Shown here: positions 23,696 through 34,982 of the stretch, in pieces
Layout: each line of letters starts with the position of its first letter
Numbering within the stretch: position 1 is the stretch's first letter
Assembly: GCA_963932465.1 (NCBI GenBank)
Contig: OZ010799.1
Span: 163,304,761 to 163,368,760, forward strand
DNA: 64,000 nucleotides
DNA from: Maratus speciosus
Taxonomy: Eukaryota > Arthropoda > Arachnida > Araneae > Salticidae
Direction of reading: 5' to 3'
Translations under genes and position numbers: made by a program
Notes under the pieces: model-generated
Told to the model about the DNA's origin: nothing
Database searches by the model: none
What the model saw: only the letters and a program-made list of their open reading frames with translations

Positions 23696-24508
23696 CCTAC
23701 ATCATAATGTCATGTATCCTATTTGTTGCAAATTTTATCTAATTTCTGAATTTCGTTATGCTTTCCTTCTAAAACTATAAGAAATTTAAGTTAAAAACAA
23801 CTATTTGGGGGTGGGGGGGTGGGGGGGGGCGGTAGTTGAAAATTCGGATTCTGCGACCCAAAAAACTTAAAGTAAACCTTATAGAGAAAGTTCGGAGGGG
23901 AGATGGGAGGGCGAATGTAAACGTGTGAGTGGTTAAGTGGAATTGGGCAACTTAGTTCACGCAGCACCGCGCGCATGTTCCGAGGCAGATCCCCCCTTCC
24001 CCTTCATCCTAAGTCATAATGTCATATATCTAATTTGGTGCAAATTTTGTCTACTTTCTGAATTTCTAGATACTTTTACTTTAAAACAATAAAAAAATTG
24101 ATTTTTTTAATTAAAAACCTTTTTTGGAGGGAATTTTACCAAAATTTGGGGGTTTGCCGGTGGAAATTTTGGTGGGAAGTTAAAATTTCTGATTCAGCGA
24201 CCCAAAAAACATATAGTAAGCTTTTTTCTCCAGAACTACCATCAATTTTGCTAGGCAGAGCCCCTATACGGTCTCTATTGCCTGGATTATCAAGGAAAAT
24301 GCGAATTTGAATAACGTGCAGTCCTTTAGATACTGGACCGGACTTAAAAGGGATCATGTACAAAACAAAGAAACAAGCAACACACCCGGGGGTTAACAAA
24401 GTATAACGTCCAGTCCCATTATAAATTTATGACACCATCTTATGCCGCGACAGCAGCAAAATGCCTCAGTACCAAAAGAAGGAAAAATAATTCCATGAAA
24501 TGCGTTTC

Positions 24509-24666
24509 CATACCTGCCAACTTGTACGGCTTTTTACTACCACTAAAATTTAACAGAAATTTTGGTATTGTTTAATCGTTAGGAAAAGTCAGCTTCCGGC
24601 AATTATTTTTGATGAAATTATTTATTAAATTTTAGTGGTGAGAAAAATCCGTACAAGTTGGTAGCT
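24509..24666. mobile_element. 158 bp MITE with 9 bp target duplication
   Basis: Inverted ends of about 45 bp, sharing CCAACTTGTACGG and ACCACTAAAATTTAA. Flanked by the perfect 9 bp direct repeat ATGCGTTTC at 24500-24508 and 24667-24675. A 9 bp duplication is typical of Mutator-like elements, though the ends are too short to prove the superfamily. Confidence 0.85.
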
Positions 24667-24723
24667 ATGCGTTTCGTATATATTGATACATAAATTTTCT
24701 CATTTAATGCTTGTATTCCTTTT

Positions 24724-25324
24724 TTAACACATTCACGCCGGCGTACATCACCGGTGGGTCACGCTTGACTGCCGCATCGAGCGGCGTGCATCACCGGTGG
24801 GTCACACTCCACTGTTCCATAGAAGGCGTGTACTACAGGTGGGTCACACTCGACTATGCCATAGACGGCGTGCACTACAGGTGGGTCACACTTGAATATT
24901 CGAAAATTCAGCAGTAAAAACAATTCAATATTATACATCTTATACATTCACGACGGGAAACGAGAATTCTCGTTTTCATTCAAAAGATATCATTAACTAA
25001 GGGCGTGGCTTCTACCTTACAAAAAATACATTTATATGATGTTGTTCTTTAGATTTTAAGACATTTTATATTAAGTTCATACTCATGCAGTCAATAAAAT
25101 CATGTCTCTAATGAATTTGCTTACTCCTTACGAATTTTCAGACATTCACAATTAACTCTGCTTGTTATATTTGAGTTGAATGTAATAAATATGAGGTGGG
25201 CGTGTCATTACATGCAGTGTCTGAATAAGCGAAAGTACCGCGCCGCCAGATGAAGCAAAAGATGAATTCAAGAGCCGCCTCACAGCGAAAAACATGAATA
25301 TAGGCGCCGGCGTGAACGTGTTAA
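24724..25324. mobile_element. piggyBac-like MITE with an internal minisatellite
   Basis: TTAACACATTCACGCCGGCG at the left and the complement of CGCCGGCGTGAACGTGTTAA at the right, TTAA on both sides. The left quarter is a tandem array (24741-24897). Small frames on both strands (24711-24917, 24759-24947) are translations of that array. Confidence 0.87.
24741..24897 (+). repeat. Four-copy 42-43 bp minisatellite
   Basis: Units start at 24741, 24784, 24826 and 24868, each of the form GCGTGCATCACCGGTGGGTC followed by ACACT...ATAGACG. The first two contain the palindrome CACCGGTG; the last two have TACAGGTG. Confidence 0.9.
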
Positions 25325-25958
25325 AACAAATTATGTCACTAAGGTATATACGCAGTCAAGGAATTTATGTATATGTCAGTATTACTTTTTTTGTTTATAA
25401 TTTAAAACAATTCCTAGCGACTCAGTCAAAAGAGTAGGTTGATTTTTATTTATTTTTTTCTTACTTTTATTTTCTTTATACACCTGATTCTAGAAAAAAT
25501 AAAAACAAGTTCGTCTGACTTCTTCTAAGTTCGCTAATTTGACAAAAAAGAAAGATACTTTGCAAGGGAACTTAAATCTAAATTTGGTTTACCAAATGCA
25601 ATTGATTCAATATGAGGCTATTACTTCAAAAATGTGAAAATGTTCATAATTTAAAAATCCACATAGGCTACCATGTATTTACGACACTAAAACAAGGTTC
25701 TAAATTAAATTAACCAATGGACAAAACAAAAGTTTCGAGAATTACCAATTATACCATTATCATTTTCGTCAGTTCGTCTGTATATATTCGGAAACAAATT
25801 CCCAGTATTAGGGGCGAACTGGATTTTTGTAAGAGACTGTATTAGTTATTACAGTGTTTCATGTTATGTTTAACAAATTTGTTTTTTTGCCTGTTTCGCC
25901 ATGAATATCGGTAACGACTCGTATAGAATAATTTCTAATTCTTGTGAGCCAGATATTA
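25325..25958. other. AT-rich DNA, nothing recognised
   Basis: About 630 bp without supported coding or repeats. Confidence 0.45.
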
Positions 25959-26922
25959 TTAACCCTTTGAGCTCCGGGTTATTAAAATTTTAAAAATATG
26001 CTAGAAAAACACTTAAAATGTGATTAGGGGACTGTCTGAAATTGAACCATGAGATTAAAATTTTTTTAAAATACCCCCTTTAGGCTGGGGGACGTGGGAA
26101 GTTTTTCCACCATCAGAGCTCTAGAGCATTCATTTCAACACGCAAATGCAAGAAATAACACCGCAAAGTTATTCTAAAATTACTATAATTGCTGAAATTT
26201 CAACATATTTTAAGCAGTTACATTGTTTAAACAAATTCTAAGACTATTAAAATATTTTAAAAATTTATTAAATGAGAAAATTCAAAATTTAAATTTTTTT
26301 AAATCATAATATAAAAGTACAAACTAATCAAATTTATAGATGAAACAGATTTTAAAAATATTTAATTTTTATTTAGAAATATTTAAAACATAATAAACTT
26401 GTCATTCTGCTGAATTAAACACAAATTTAAATTCCTTGGAATTAAATTATAAGCATCTAAATTTTGGTTCTGAAACACTGTCTGGTATGTAATTTTAGTG
26501 CTGCCATCTAGTGACAAAGCACATTTTTGTAGTCCTTAGAGCTCTGCTGGTAGAAAATTCTACCATTACTTATTTCTATCCCCTGTAATTATTTAAATTT
26601 TCAGTTTAGTGATTTGCATGTAATTATTATTAAATGTTTGATGTGTCCAAGAGAAAAAAATGTTATCTCCTTTGAAAAATATTTCTTTATAATGCTTGAA
26701 AAATACAAAATTTCTAAACCTTCAAAATTGGAGTGTTTTTAAGGTCGCATTAAAAACCTACTAGATATTTGCAGAGAATAGTGCTGCCATCTGGATTTTA
26801 ATAAGACAAGTAAAATCTACAAAACCCAGTTTTTGCAATTAAAATGGAGACTTTTTGAAGGAAATTAAAAGATTTTGAATTTATGTGGGTGAAAATTCAC
26901 CCGGCAGAGCTCAAAGGGTTAA
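25959..26922 (-). mobile_element. piggyBac-like element (964 bp) with several end-like palindromes
   Basis: TTAACCCTTTGAGCTCCGGG at the left and the complement of GGCAGAGCTCAAAGGGTTAA at the right. The palindrome GGGTGAA-AA-TTCACCC lies at 26887-26902, 20 bp from the right end. Two further end-like modules lie inside: GTGGGAAGTTTTTCCAC followed by CAGAGCTC near 26095-26121, and TTAGAGCTCTGCTGG with GGTAGAAAATTCTACC near 26536-26565. These suggest a composite of two or three related elements. No transposase. Confidence 0.8.
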
Positions 26923-27934
26923 GGAATGTACATTTGATTCTTAAAGAAATTTTATTCTTTTCTTCGTTGTGTGAAAATAATCAAAAGCAATAGTTTCATC
27001 TTTGAAATTAATTTACCTTTTTTGTTACAGTAGGTACACCATCCGACGTTGCCCAGGTCCATAATAAACTGAAATGAACCTTAAATTTGCATGATTATAC
27101 ATCTTTAACTCCATTTTGTCTGAATTTATATTTTAAAATGAAACAGATCGTTAAAATAATATTCATAAAAATACTCTCAAGAAGACCTTTTCCTTTGAGT
27201 AACAGGATTCGTATTACAAAATATTATTTTTCACAAAAGTATAATTAATGTCACAACCTATAATTTTTCAAATGCTTAGAGATTTAGATATGTTATACAA
27301 AATGCGTATCTGCTGTCTGTGTCGAATGTGAGCGAAAGCGCGACGAAGCGGTCTGGTTTTCACTGTTTTCATAAAAATTTTCCCGCATTTTTTTTTTTTT
27401 TTTGAAAAAAATAGTTCTACAAGTTCTAATCTACCGAAATATTTATAGATGATGTAAATCTCGCTTATTGAGATGCTCTAAAAAGAATGTGTTGAAATAC
27501 GGACGTTTACTTACTTTTAACGTAGAAAAAATATCGTTACCGTGAGGCGCAAAGTGACTAATTTATTATATTATTTGACGCTGGTGTATTTGAGAGTGTT
27601 AACATTCATATTTTTTAAAACCGATTTCACAATCGTTTATAAGAAGATGTACGCTTCAAGGACATATTTTTGGTTTGTTGGCACCTATAGAATGAGCCCT
27701 GGAGGGACGTTACCATGAGGGAGAAAAACGTTTTTTTTTTTTTTTTAAAAAGAACCCTTTTCAAATGTTAAAAAAATGTTAATTGCGATACTTTTTCAAA
27801 TTCCTTGCATTTGACACGTAAGAGTACGATCTTTTTTAATAGGTTTTCAAATATTAACTGTCCCAAGAGGTTTGGTCGATTAACTTAAAAAATAAAAATA
27901 AAAAAATAAAAATAAAAATAAAAATAAAATAAAA
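26923..27934. other. AT-rich DNA, nothing recognised
   Basis: About 1 kb with poly-T runs near 27390 and 27730 and an AAAAATA-type simple repeat at about 27886-27940. No gene-like frame. Confidence 0.45.
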
Positions 27935-29545
27935 ATAACAATGCAATTTAACAAATTACAACGACTATTTAAAAAATGATTTTTTCAAAGACTATAATTT
28001 AATACATAAAAAATCGCACGGAGTTGATCATACATTACGTACGCCATGGATTTCATTTTTCGGTACTGTACATTTTTAAACTTCTACGGAGCTGGCCATA
28101 CATTACGTACGCTATGGATTAAACATTAATATTCCTGGACCAATTTTAAATGAAATTTCATTCTTAAACTTCTAAACATCCCACAATATTACTTTTTACA
28201 CCGTCGTATAGAGAAAAAAATGTACTTTTAAATTGAATTTGTTTGACAGCTGTATCTTAATTTGTTTCGGAGTTATTAATTTTTTTTTTTTGTAGTTTTT
28301 ATTACTTTTTTGTCATAGTGGCAACAGAAGTATCCATCTCTGTTGAAAGTAAAAGGAAAATACAGATTACTGTATAGATCAACCAGAAAACGAATAAAAT
28401 GCGGATTCAACCAATAAAACGCTTCAGATATGTTTTTGATTTCCTATCCTGACAGAGGATAATAACCATTTTTCCAAACGGTTAAAAAAAAAATCGAACG
28501 TTCGAGTCTTCGCTACGATGTTTTCTTCCTTTTCATGTGTAAAATAGTTTCTGGGCGTGCGGGAGCGCTTTTCTAATCTCGCAATGGAAAATGTGAATTT
28601 TTGATAAGAGTTCATTGTCGTTTTTAATTATTATTATGATTAATTAGCAAAATGTAAAAATTCTCGCGTGCACCAGTAGAGGTCATACTGTACCCTCACA
28701 AAAATTTTCAGCTTTGTACATGCTTCGCCATGTGATTTCGCTAACCATCGCAGACAGAGATGCACACACGCAGAGCGAAACTTTCTTTTATTAAAATAGA
28801 TTGTAACAGTACAACGATTTACGAAAAAAAATATTTCTTGTTGATGTATCCAGAAAAATATCCTAATATAAGTGTACTGCAGAGATTATTAGCAATAGAG
28901 TGGTATCAATATAACGGAAAAAAAATAATAATGCAATTTAACAAATTACAACGACCATTTGGAAAATTATTTTTTCAAAGACTAAAATTTAAGACATAAA
29001 AATTAGCACGGAGTTGATCATACATTACGTACGCCATGAATTAAACATTAATAGTGTTATGACACGTAAAAATTGCAAGCGACAGAAACCGCCTGCGACT
29101 CGTACGTATTATCCTCCTGAAACTTACGTATTATCCAAGCATTTCATTGGCTGTTCGGAAAAAGGCTTTTCCATCGACAGATTTTCAAGAAATCTGACGA
29201 CCAATTTAAAATGAAATTTCATTCATAAACTTCTAAACATCCCACATTATTACTTTTTACACCGTCCTATAGAGAAAAAAAATGTACTTTTAAATGCAAT
29301 TTGTTTTAAAGCTGTATCTCAATTTGTTTCTGAGTTTTTTTTTTTTTTGTAGTTTTTATTACCTTTTTGTCAAAGTAGCAACACTCTGTTGTCCATCTCT
29401 GTTGAAAGTAAATGGAAATGCAGATTACTCTATAGACCAATCAGAAAATGAATAAAATGATGATTAAACCAATAAAAACCTTCAGATATGCTTTTGATTT
29501 CCTACACTGACGAGGACAATAACCATTTTTCCAAATGGTTAATAA
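27935..29545 (+). repeat. Direct duplication, two ~550-600 bp copies
   Basis: 27940-28484 and 28925-29545 share, in order, ATGCAATTTAACAAATTACA, GCACGGAGTTGATCATAC, ATTACGTACGCCATG, AAACTTCTAAACATCCCAC, CCATCTCTGTTGAAAGTAAA and GATTTCCTA. Offset is about 980-1000 bp. GAGTTGATCATACATTACGT-type sequence also recurs once more within the first copy (28088). The 28485-28924 spacer is unique. Frames of 63-79 codons here are not supported. Confidence 0.8.
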
Positions 29546-29985
29546 TAGCTTGGACGTATGATGTCCTATCCCCAAAATCAAAAGATTAATTTAAACTAAT
29601 TTTATAAGAATAATAAACATGTATATTTTCATTTGAAGATGAAAAAGAAAAATCAAAGAAATTTCACCTTTGCTCTTATATTTCAATGAGTATTGCAATT
29701 AATTTTCATTTAAAAAAAAAAAAGCAGTAATTGTATTTTTCATTAATTTTCATCATTAATTAGCAATAGTTCGGCCTTTGAAATAAATTTGCTTTAAATT
29801 AATTTTCTAAGAACAATAAACAGCCATATTCTCATTCGAATATGAGAAAAAATAAATGAGAGCAGTTTTCTTTACAGTTATATCTCTTGAAGTATTACAA
29901 TTAATTTTAATTTAAAAATAAAGAAGCAGTAATTGAACCTATGATTAATTTTTTATTGAAAGTTTTTTGAATAGTTTAGAATAAA
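29546..29985. other. AT-rich DNA, weak internal duplication
   Basis: TTTAAACTAATTTTATAAGAATAATAAACA-like sequence near 29591 recurs diverged near 29796 (both read as a short AT block and an AATAAACA core). No gene. Confidence 0.4.
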
Positions 29986-30934
29986 CAGAGTGCCCAGAAA
30001 AGAATGCCCTATTTGTAAATTTTAATATTATCAACTGTAAGCGTTGTAGAATATTGGTTCAAGGTCACAAATAAATAGCAACCCAAACAGTTTTAGATAA
30101 GCCCATGCGCGAGTATTGCTTTGTTATTTATTTGCTTGCAGTGCCACATGCGCGAATGGCGACTGCTGAGCATAAAGCGTTACAGTCAATCAGGGTAACT
30201 TTGAACCACGGGGTGTAACTTTGCACCACCTCCTATTTTTCAATATTTTTGACTCTAAAAGACTAAATAAACTCCAGAACTGTGCTCTGTTGGCAAGGTT
30301 CTAAACTGGGATTTCTACTCTTTATTTTAGAAAATAAATTAGCAACATTATGCGCAATTAATTGCATCATCTAACTATATTTTCGTGAAGTACTGTTTTC
30401 AAGTTAATTTTGAATGCTATTTTGAAGTTGTTGTAATCCAATTAAATTTTCATAGTAAGTAACAATATACTCATTTATCAGACATATTATTATCTAAATG
30501 TTGTAAATGTGCTAATATTTTGTTATTATTTTTTTATTAATAGTTAATAAAATGTAAAATAAGAAGGCACTAGCATTTTACCGCATTTTCAGGGTAACTT
30601 TGAGCCGGCTCAAAGTTACACTGATCAGTGGCGTAGCTATATATTCAGCGCCCTGGAGCAAGTAAAGTTTGTGCGCCCTCTTGACACCCAAGAAAATTCT
30701 ACGCAATTTTATTTTGAAGTTCAAAATTTATATACTAAATTCGATTTAAAACCTTACTTTTATTTGAAAATTAAAGTATTTTAACAACGTATTAAATACA
30801 AATAATTAAAAATGAATAATGAATAATGAAATGAATTATAATTATTTAAGTAAGGAGTACCGACCAATATTTTCTGCGAATATTGCAGGAATTTCCTTTT
30901 AAATGCGCCAATGGGTCTGTACAATCTGCCGTCC

Positions 30935-31142
30935 TTAACCCTAGATCTACCGGGAATTTTATTCAAGTTTTAATAAAACGTTCTACACCAGAATTTTTAT
31001 TTAAAACTATTTAACTTATTTATTTACCTTATTTTTGTCTGGTTTATATACTTAGTTTATTTTAAAGAAATTTCTGGTTTGAATGAATATTTTGTATGTA
31101 CCTGTCGGGTCCAATGGACCCGTCTGGTAGACGGAGGGTTAA
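30935..31142 (-). mobile_element. piggyBac-like MITE, GGGTCCA hairpin family
   Basis: Inverted orientation relative to its sister at 60713-60921. TTAACCCTAGATCTACCGGG at the low-coordinate end and the complement of TTAACCCTCCGTCTACCAG at the other. The palindrome GGGTCCA-A-TGGACCC is at 31107-31121. The minus frame 30781-30966 and the small ones near it are incidental. Confidence 0.9.
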
Positions 31143-31148
31143 TAGGTA

Positions 31149-32439
31149 CGAGGGCAGTATGATAAGTACCTGGCCTCGGCCAGAGATGGCGCTACTAGAG
31201 TTTAAAAAATTATTTATTTCGCAATGGTGACCTTCACAGCAAACTTGACTAATCGCCAAGTCGCTACGTGGTTTAGTTTGGGAGTGGTAGACATTTCAAT
31301 AGAACAGCTTTGGTAATATTTCAACAATGGAAAAAAATAAATATCGAATGTGACAAAATACCTGTTTTTGAAAAAGAAAGCAAATGACGAGTTTAAAGCG
31401 GAACTCAGCGAAGTTTGTGGGGACTCTACACCTCCGTTATGAACCATAAAATATTGGACAGCTGAATTCAAACGCGGCCGTACAAGCATTTTTGATGAAG
31501 AGTGTCCAGGTCGTCCAACTGAAGTTACGACATCAGAAATGATCGAAAAAATCCACGATATTGTGATAAATGATCGGAGAGTGAAAGTACGCGAGATTGC
31601 TGAAACTGTGGGCATCTCAAATGAACCTGTGCAAAATATTTTAACAACTCATTTGGATATGAAAAAGCTTTCGGCAAGATGGGTGCCGCGATTGCTCACT
31701 ATTGACATTAAACACACTCGTGTGTCAATTTCAAAAGAATGTCTGGTAAAATTAAAGGACAATCCAAATGACTTTTGGCGTCGGTTCATAACAGTTGACG
31801 AAACATCGATTCATCACAGTACGCCAGAGACTAAAGAACGGTCCAAACAGTGGGTTTTTCGTGGACCACTTGCGCCAAAAAAGGCTAAGATGACTTTATC
31901 TGCGAACAAAGTCGTGGCTACAGTGTTTTGGGATGCACGCGGCATAATTCTCATCGATTACCTTGAAAAGGGCAAAACGATCAATGGAGAATATTATGCC
32001 AGGCTATTGAATCGTTTCGACCATGTTATGAAAGAAAAACGTCCGCATTTGGCGAAGAAAAAAATTCTCTTTCATCAAGACAATGCATGCGTGCACACCT
32101 GGTTCGTCGCCATGGCAAAATTCCAGGAATTAGGATACGAACTGCTGGCGCATCCACCATATTCGCCAGATTTAGCCCCTGGCGATTATTTTCTATTTCC
32201 AAATATGAAAAAATGTCTCGGTGGAAAAAAAATCACTCTAACGATTAGGTTATTGCTGAAACAAACGCCTATTTTGAAGGGTTAAAGAAATCGTATTTTT
32301 TAGAGGGGATACAAAAAATAGAAAAGCGTTGGGCTAAGTGTATCGAACTAAAAAAAGATTATGTTGAAAAATAAATCTCATTTTAGATATAAAAATACAT
32401 TTTTCTTGTCAAGGCCAGGTACTTATCATACAGCCCTCG
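31149..32439 (+). mobile_element. Mariner element, near full length (1291 bp)
   Basis: Inverted ends CGAGGGCAGTATGATAAGTA and the complement of TACTTATCATACAGCCCTCG (about 27 bp, one mismatch) with TA at 31147-31148 and 32440-32441. The size is that of a typical mariner. It starts four bases past the right TTAA of the preceding MITE. It encodes a broken transposase. Confidence 0.95.
31327..32374 (+). pseudogene. Mariner (DD34D) transposase, broken
   Basis: Cut-and-paste transposase that binds the mariner ends and catalyses excision and insertion at TA. The start is the ATG at 31327. A frameshift follows within the first dozen codons, an in-frame TGA lies near 31438, and then a long frame runs 31539-32285 (248 codons). 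In that frame are KIHDIVINDRRVKVREIAET (helix-turn-helix), RWVPRLLT linker, and the catalytic residues D87 (ITVDET), D181 (FHQDNA) and D216 (PDLAPGDYFLF), with 34 residues between the second and third, so the triad is complete. Near 32235 another frameshift and a TAG in the other frame break it; the C terminus resumes to a TAA at 32372-32374. Length over all would be about 345 residues, the family norm. It resembles transposases often labelled SETMAR- or Mos1-like. Its many lesions make it inactive. Confidence 0.92.
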
Positions 32440-32441
32440 TA

Positions 32442-34708
32442 TTTTATCTTTCATGGGGTTTCGAAGCATTTGGGAATACTACAAATAAAGAAAACAGTAT
32501 TGCCAAGATTTTTTTTTCATTACTTTTCGTATATAGATGAAACACGTTTTTCTGTTTTTAGTGCTATGAAATTCTAAAATTCCATAAAATTCAAATTACA
32601 ATTAGTAAGTTATATGGAAGTTTTGGTCGCACAAAAAAAGAAAATTTTATTATTTTGCATGTTAAAGTATAAAGAAGATTTTCTTTCAGATTTATAGAAC
32701 ACAAGGATCTAATAAAAATGTAAACCTCGCAACTTTTAAAAAATAACTATTTTGACATAAATTACTTTTAAGAGGATGAATAACAACCTTGAAAATTTTA
32801 TACTATTGGAACTATATTTCTACAGTTAATGGTTTAGAAAATTAGCCGATGGACAACGATAAAAGTTCGAACCGGTTTCTGACTGGCTTTATTCTAGTCT
32901 GAGTAATTTGGCTAATCGCTAAAGAAAAACTAGCTGAATTCAAATAATAGTAGTAATAGATTCGTCGCGAAATACAGAGAATATAAAAACTAGGGTATAA
33001 AAAAAAATCATTATTTTTTTTAAATCAAAAAATACTTTAATTAATAAAATTATAATTATTAGTTAGTAATTTCAAAAATTATAAAAACTGCAAATTAATA
33101 ATTTCATTAGTTAATATCATACAATAATGTTATATACATTAATATTGTAATAATTATGTAAAACTTTATTAAATACTAATGATATTTAACATTTATTAAA
33201 ACTATTAATACTGCATTTAATGTTAAATATTTTTAACACTACTTCAAATTAATAATTATTAAACAATTAACTCTCAAATTAGGAACATATTATACATTTT
33301 AAAATGTTATTAAATGATATTTAATTATCTTGGGCACATGAATTTAGAAATACTGTTGAATGGGAAGTTTTTTACAAGAAATCTCTGGCTACAACTACAG
33401 GTGAATTTAACTATATATTTTTAAGGTAGGGTGCGTTTTGCTAATTTCAAAAGGGACAAGGTGCGGTACCCTTAAAAAATGGTCTAGAAGAAACAGTAAT
33501 TAACTATGGAATTGGTAAAAACTGCAAATAAGTAATTTCATTAGTTAGTAAAACAAATGACAAAACTAACAAATATTTGCAACTCGTTTTGCATTTGTGC
33601 TTAGAAAAATTACTGTTAATCACCAAAATCTAAACTTGCACTCATATACGTGTATGCTAACCAAAAAAATTATGAAAACGGGTTAAACCTAATCATACAC
33701 ACATACAGAATAAATATAAGGATAGCCAGTTACATCTGAAATCGTCAAAATATTTATATAACAGAATTATTACCTCTCAGTTGGGGATTATTAGCTTTCA
33801 ATGGTTGACATTTTTTTTTTCTTTTTAAAAAAAGTTTTGCTGCCTCTTCAATCCTTAATTTCTTTTTTTATTTAGTATACATGAATTACAAAGTTAAACC
33901 AAAAAAAAAAAAAACATTTATTCAACTTATATCGAAGAAGCTCTTGCTGTGCTTAACATTTTTATACCAATTAGTTATTTTTCTCTTATGCATTCATTTA
34001 CAATTTAGATGTTGAACAGATGTCAATCTTTCATTCTTCTTTGACTCGAGAATGCTATTAATTTATTATTACAAAAGTTGAATGAGAAACTAAGACACTG
34101 ACTATTTATTCTTTTATTTGCAGAAATTTAATACACTTGCTATGTTTATTTTACATAAAGTAATGTCTAAATTGATTATCTAAAGGAAATCATGACATTG
34201 CAAATTATATTAGATTTACATATCATTTTTGAATGAAACTGTTTTATGTTGGATAAAAACAATACTTTTTATTAACTTAACTGTTATTAATTTTTTACAA
34301 TACTCAGGAATTAAGCTTAGAAACGATTATTTAAATCTCTGTTTTTGTTTATTCATAAGTCATACTTTCAAATTATGTTCATCTTAGATTTTAAAACTTT
34401 TTTTGACATTTTAAACATCTAGAAATTTTTATTTTATTTTAATCAAAGATTTAAAAAAAAATCGGTTGATTAAAATCACGATTTAATAGCTGATTTAAAT
34501 CAACTGATTAAAATCGTTGTCACCCTAATCAAAACCAAAATGAGTTACATAGACAAAGTTTGATCGTACAATAACATCATTGAGAGTGTCGCCAAAGAAA
34601 AAAAAAGACTCTTGCAATTTCGCTTTTTCAATCTTTAGTTTTCTCACCAAATGAAACATTTTGGCGCAGTGGCGATTGACAGGGAGAACCCTTATCGACA
34701 ACCTTATA
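32442..34708. other. Very AT-rich DNA, nothing recognised
   Basis: About 2.3 kb within the hAT element with no supported gene. Near 34440-34520 an AT block with GATTTAAATCA ends in AACGATTTTAATCA-type sequence (complement strand reading AGGGTGACAACGATTTTAAT), which looks like one end of another hAT-type element, but I could not find its partner. Confidence 0.4.
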
Positions 34709-34982
34709 TATCGTCGGTACCATGTCAAACTATCGAATATGAAAACAGTGTTGCCAGTGGGCTATTTTTTTAATCCAATTTTCTTGGTTGGCACCACTTT
34801 TCTGAAATGGTAAAATTTCCCTTGTTTTCGCCTTCATCAATATGTCATTAAATAAGGTTAAATAAGGCGAATTTTACTATTTCAAAAAAGTGGTACCAAT
34901 CAAGAAATCTTAATTTAAAAAAAGTAGTCCACTGGCAACACCGTTTGCATATTGAATAGTTTGACATGGTACCCACGATATT
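34709..34982. mobile_element. Hairpin MITE with ~110 bp arms
   Basis: GGTACCATGTCAAACTAT at the left and the complement of ATAGTTTGACATGGTACC at the right, continuing through GTGTTGCCAGTGG and TTGATTGGTACCACTTTT-type blocks almost to the centre (about 34845). ATATCGT flanks both sides in inverted orientation, so the true end is uncertain by a few bases. Class unknown. Confidence 0.75.

Larger units (their letters stand above)
20284..24287. mobile_element. Foldback TIR element, copy 2, split by a 2.5 kb insertion
   Basis: Homologous to 4430-5890. The left end GTCCAGGCAATAG follows TA (20282-20283); the right end is the complement of ATCCAGGCAATAGAG before TA (24288-24289). The element runs 20284-21181, is interrupted, and resumes at about 23696. 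Poly-C (about 20739-20757) and poly-T (about 20960) expansions lie within it. Frames at 23791-23976, 24098-24310 and 24136-24399 are translations of this repeat. Confidence 0.85.
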
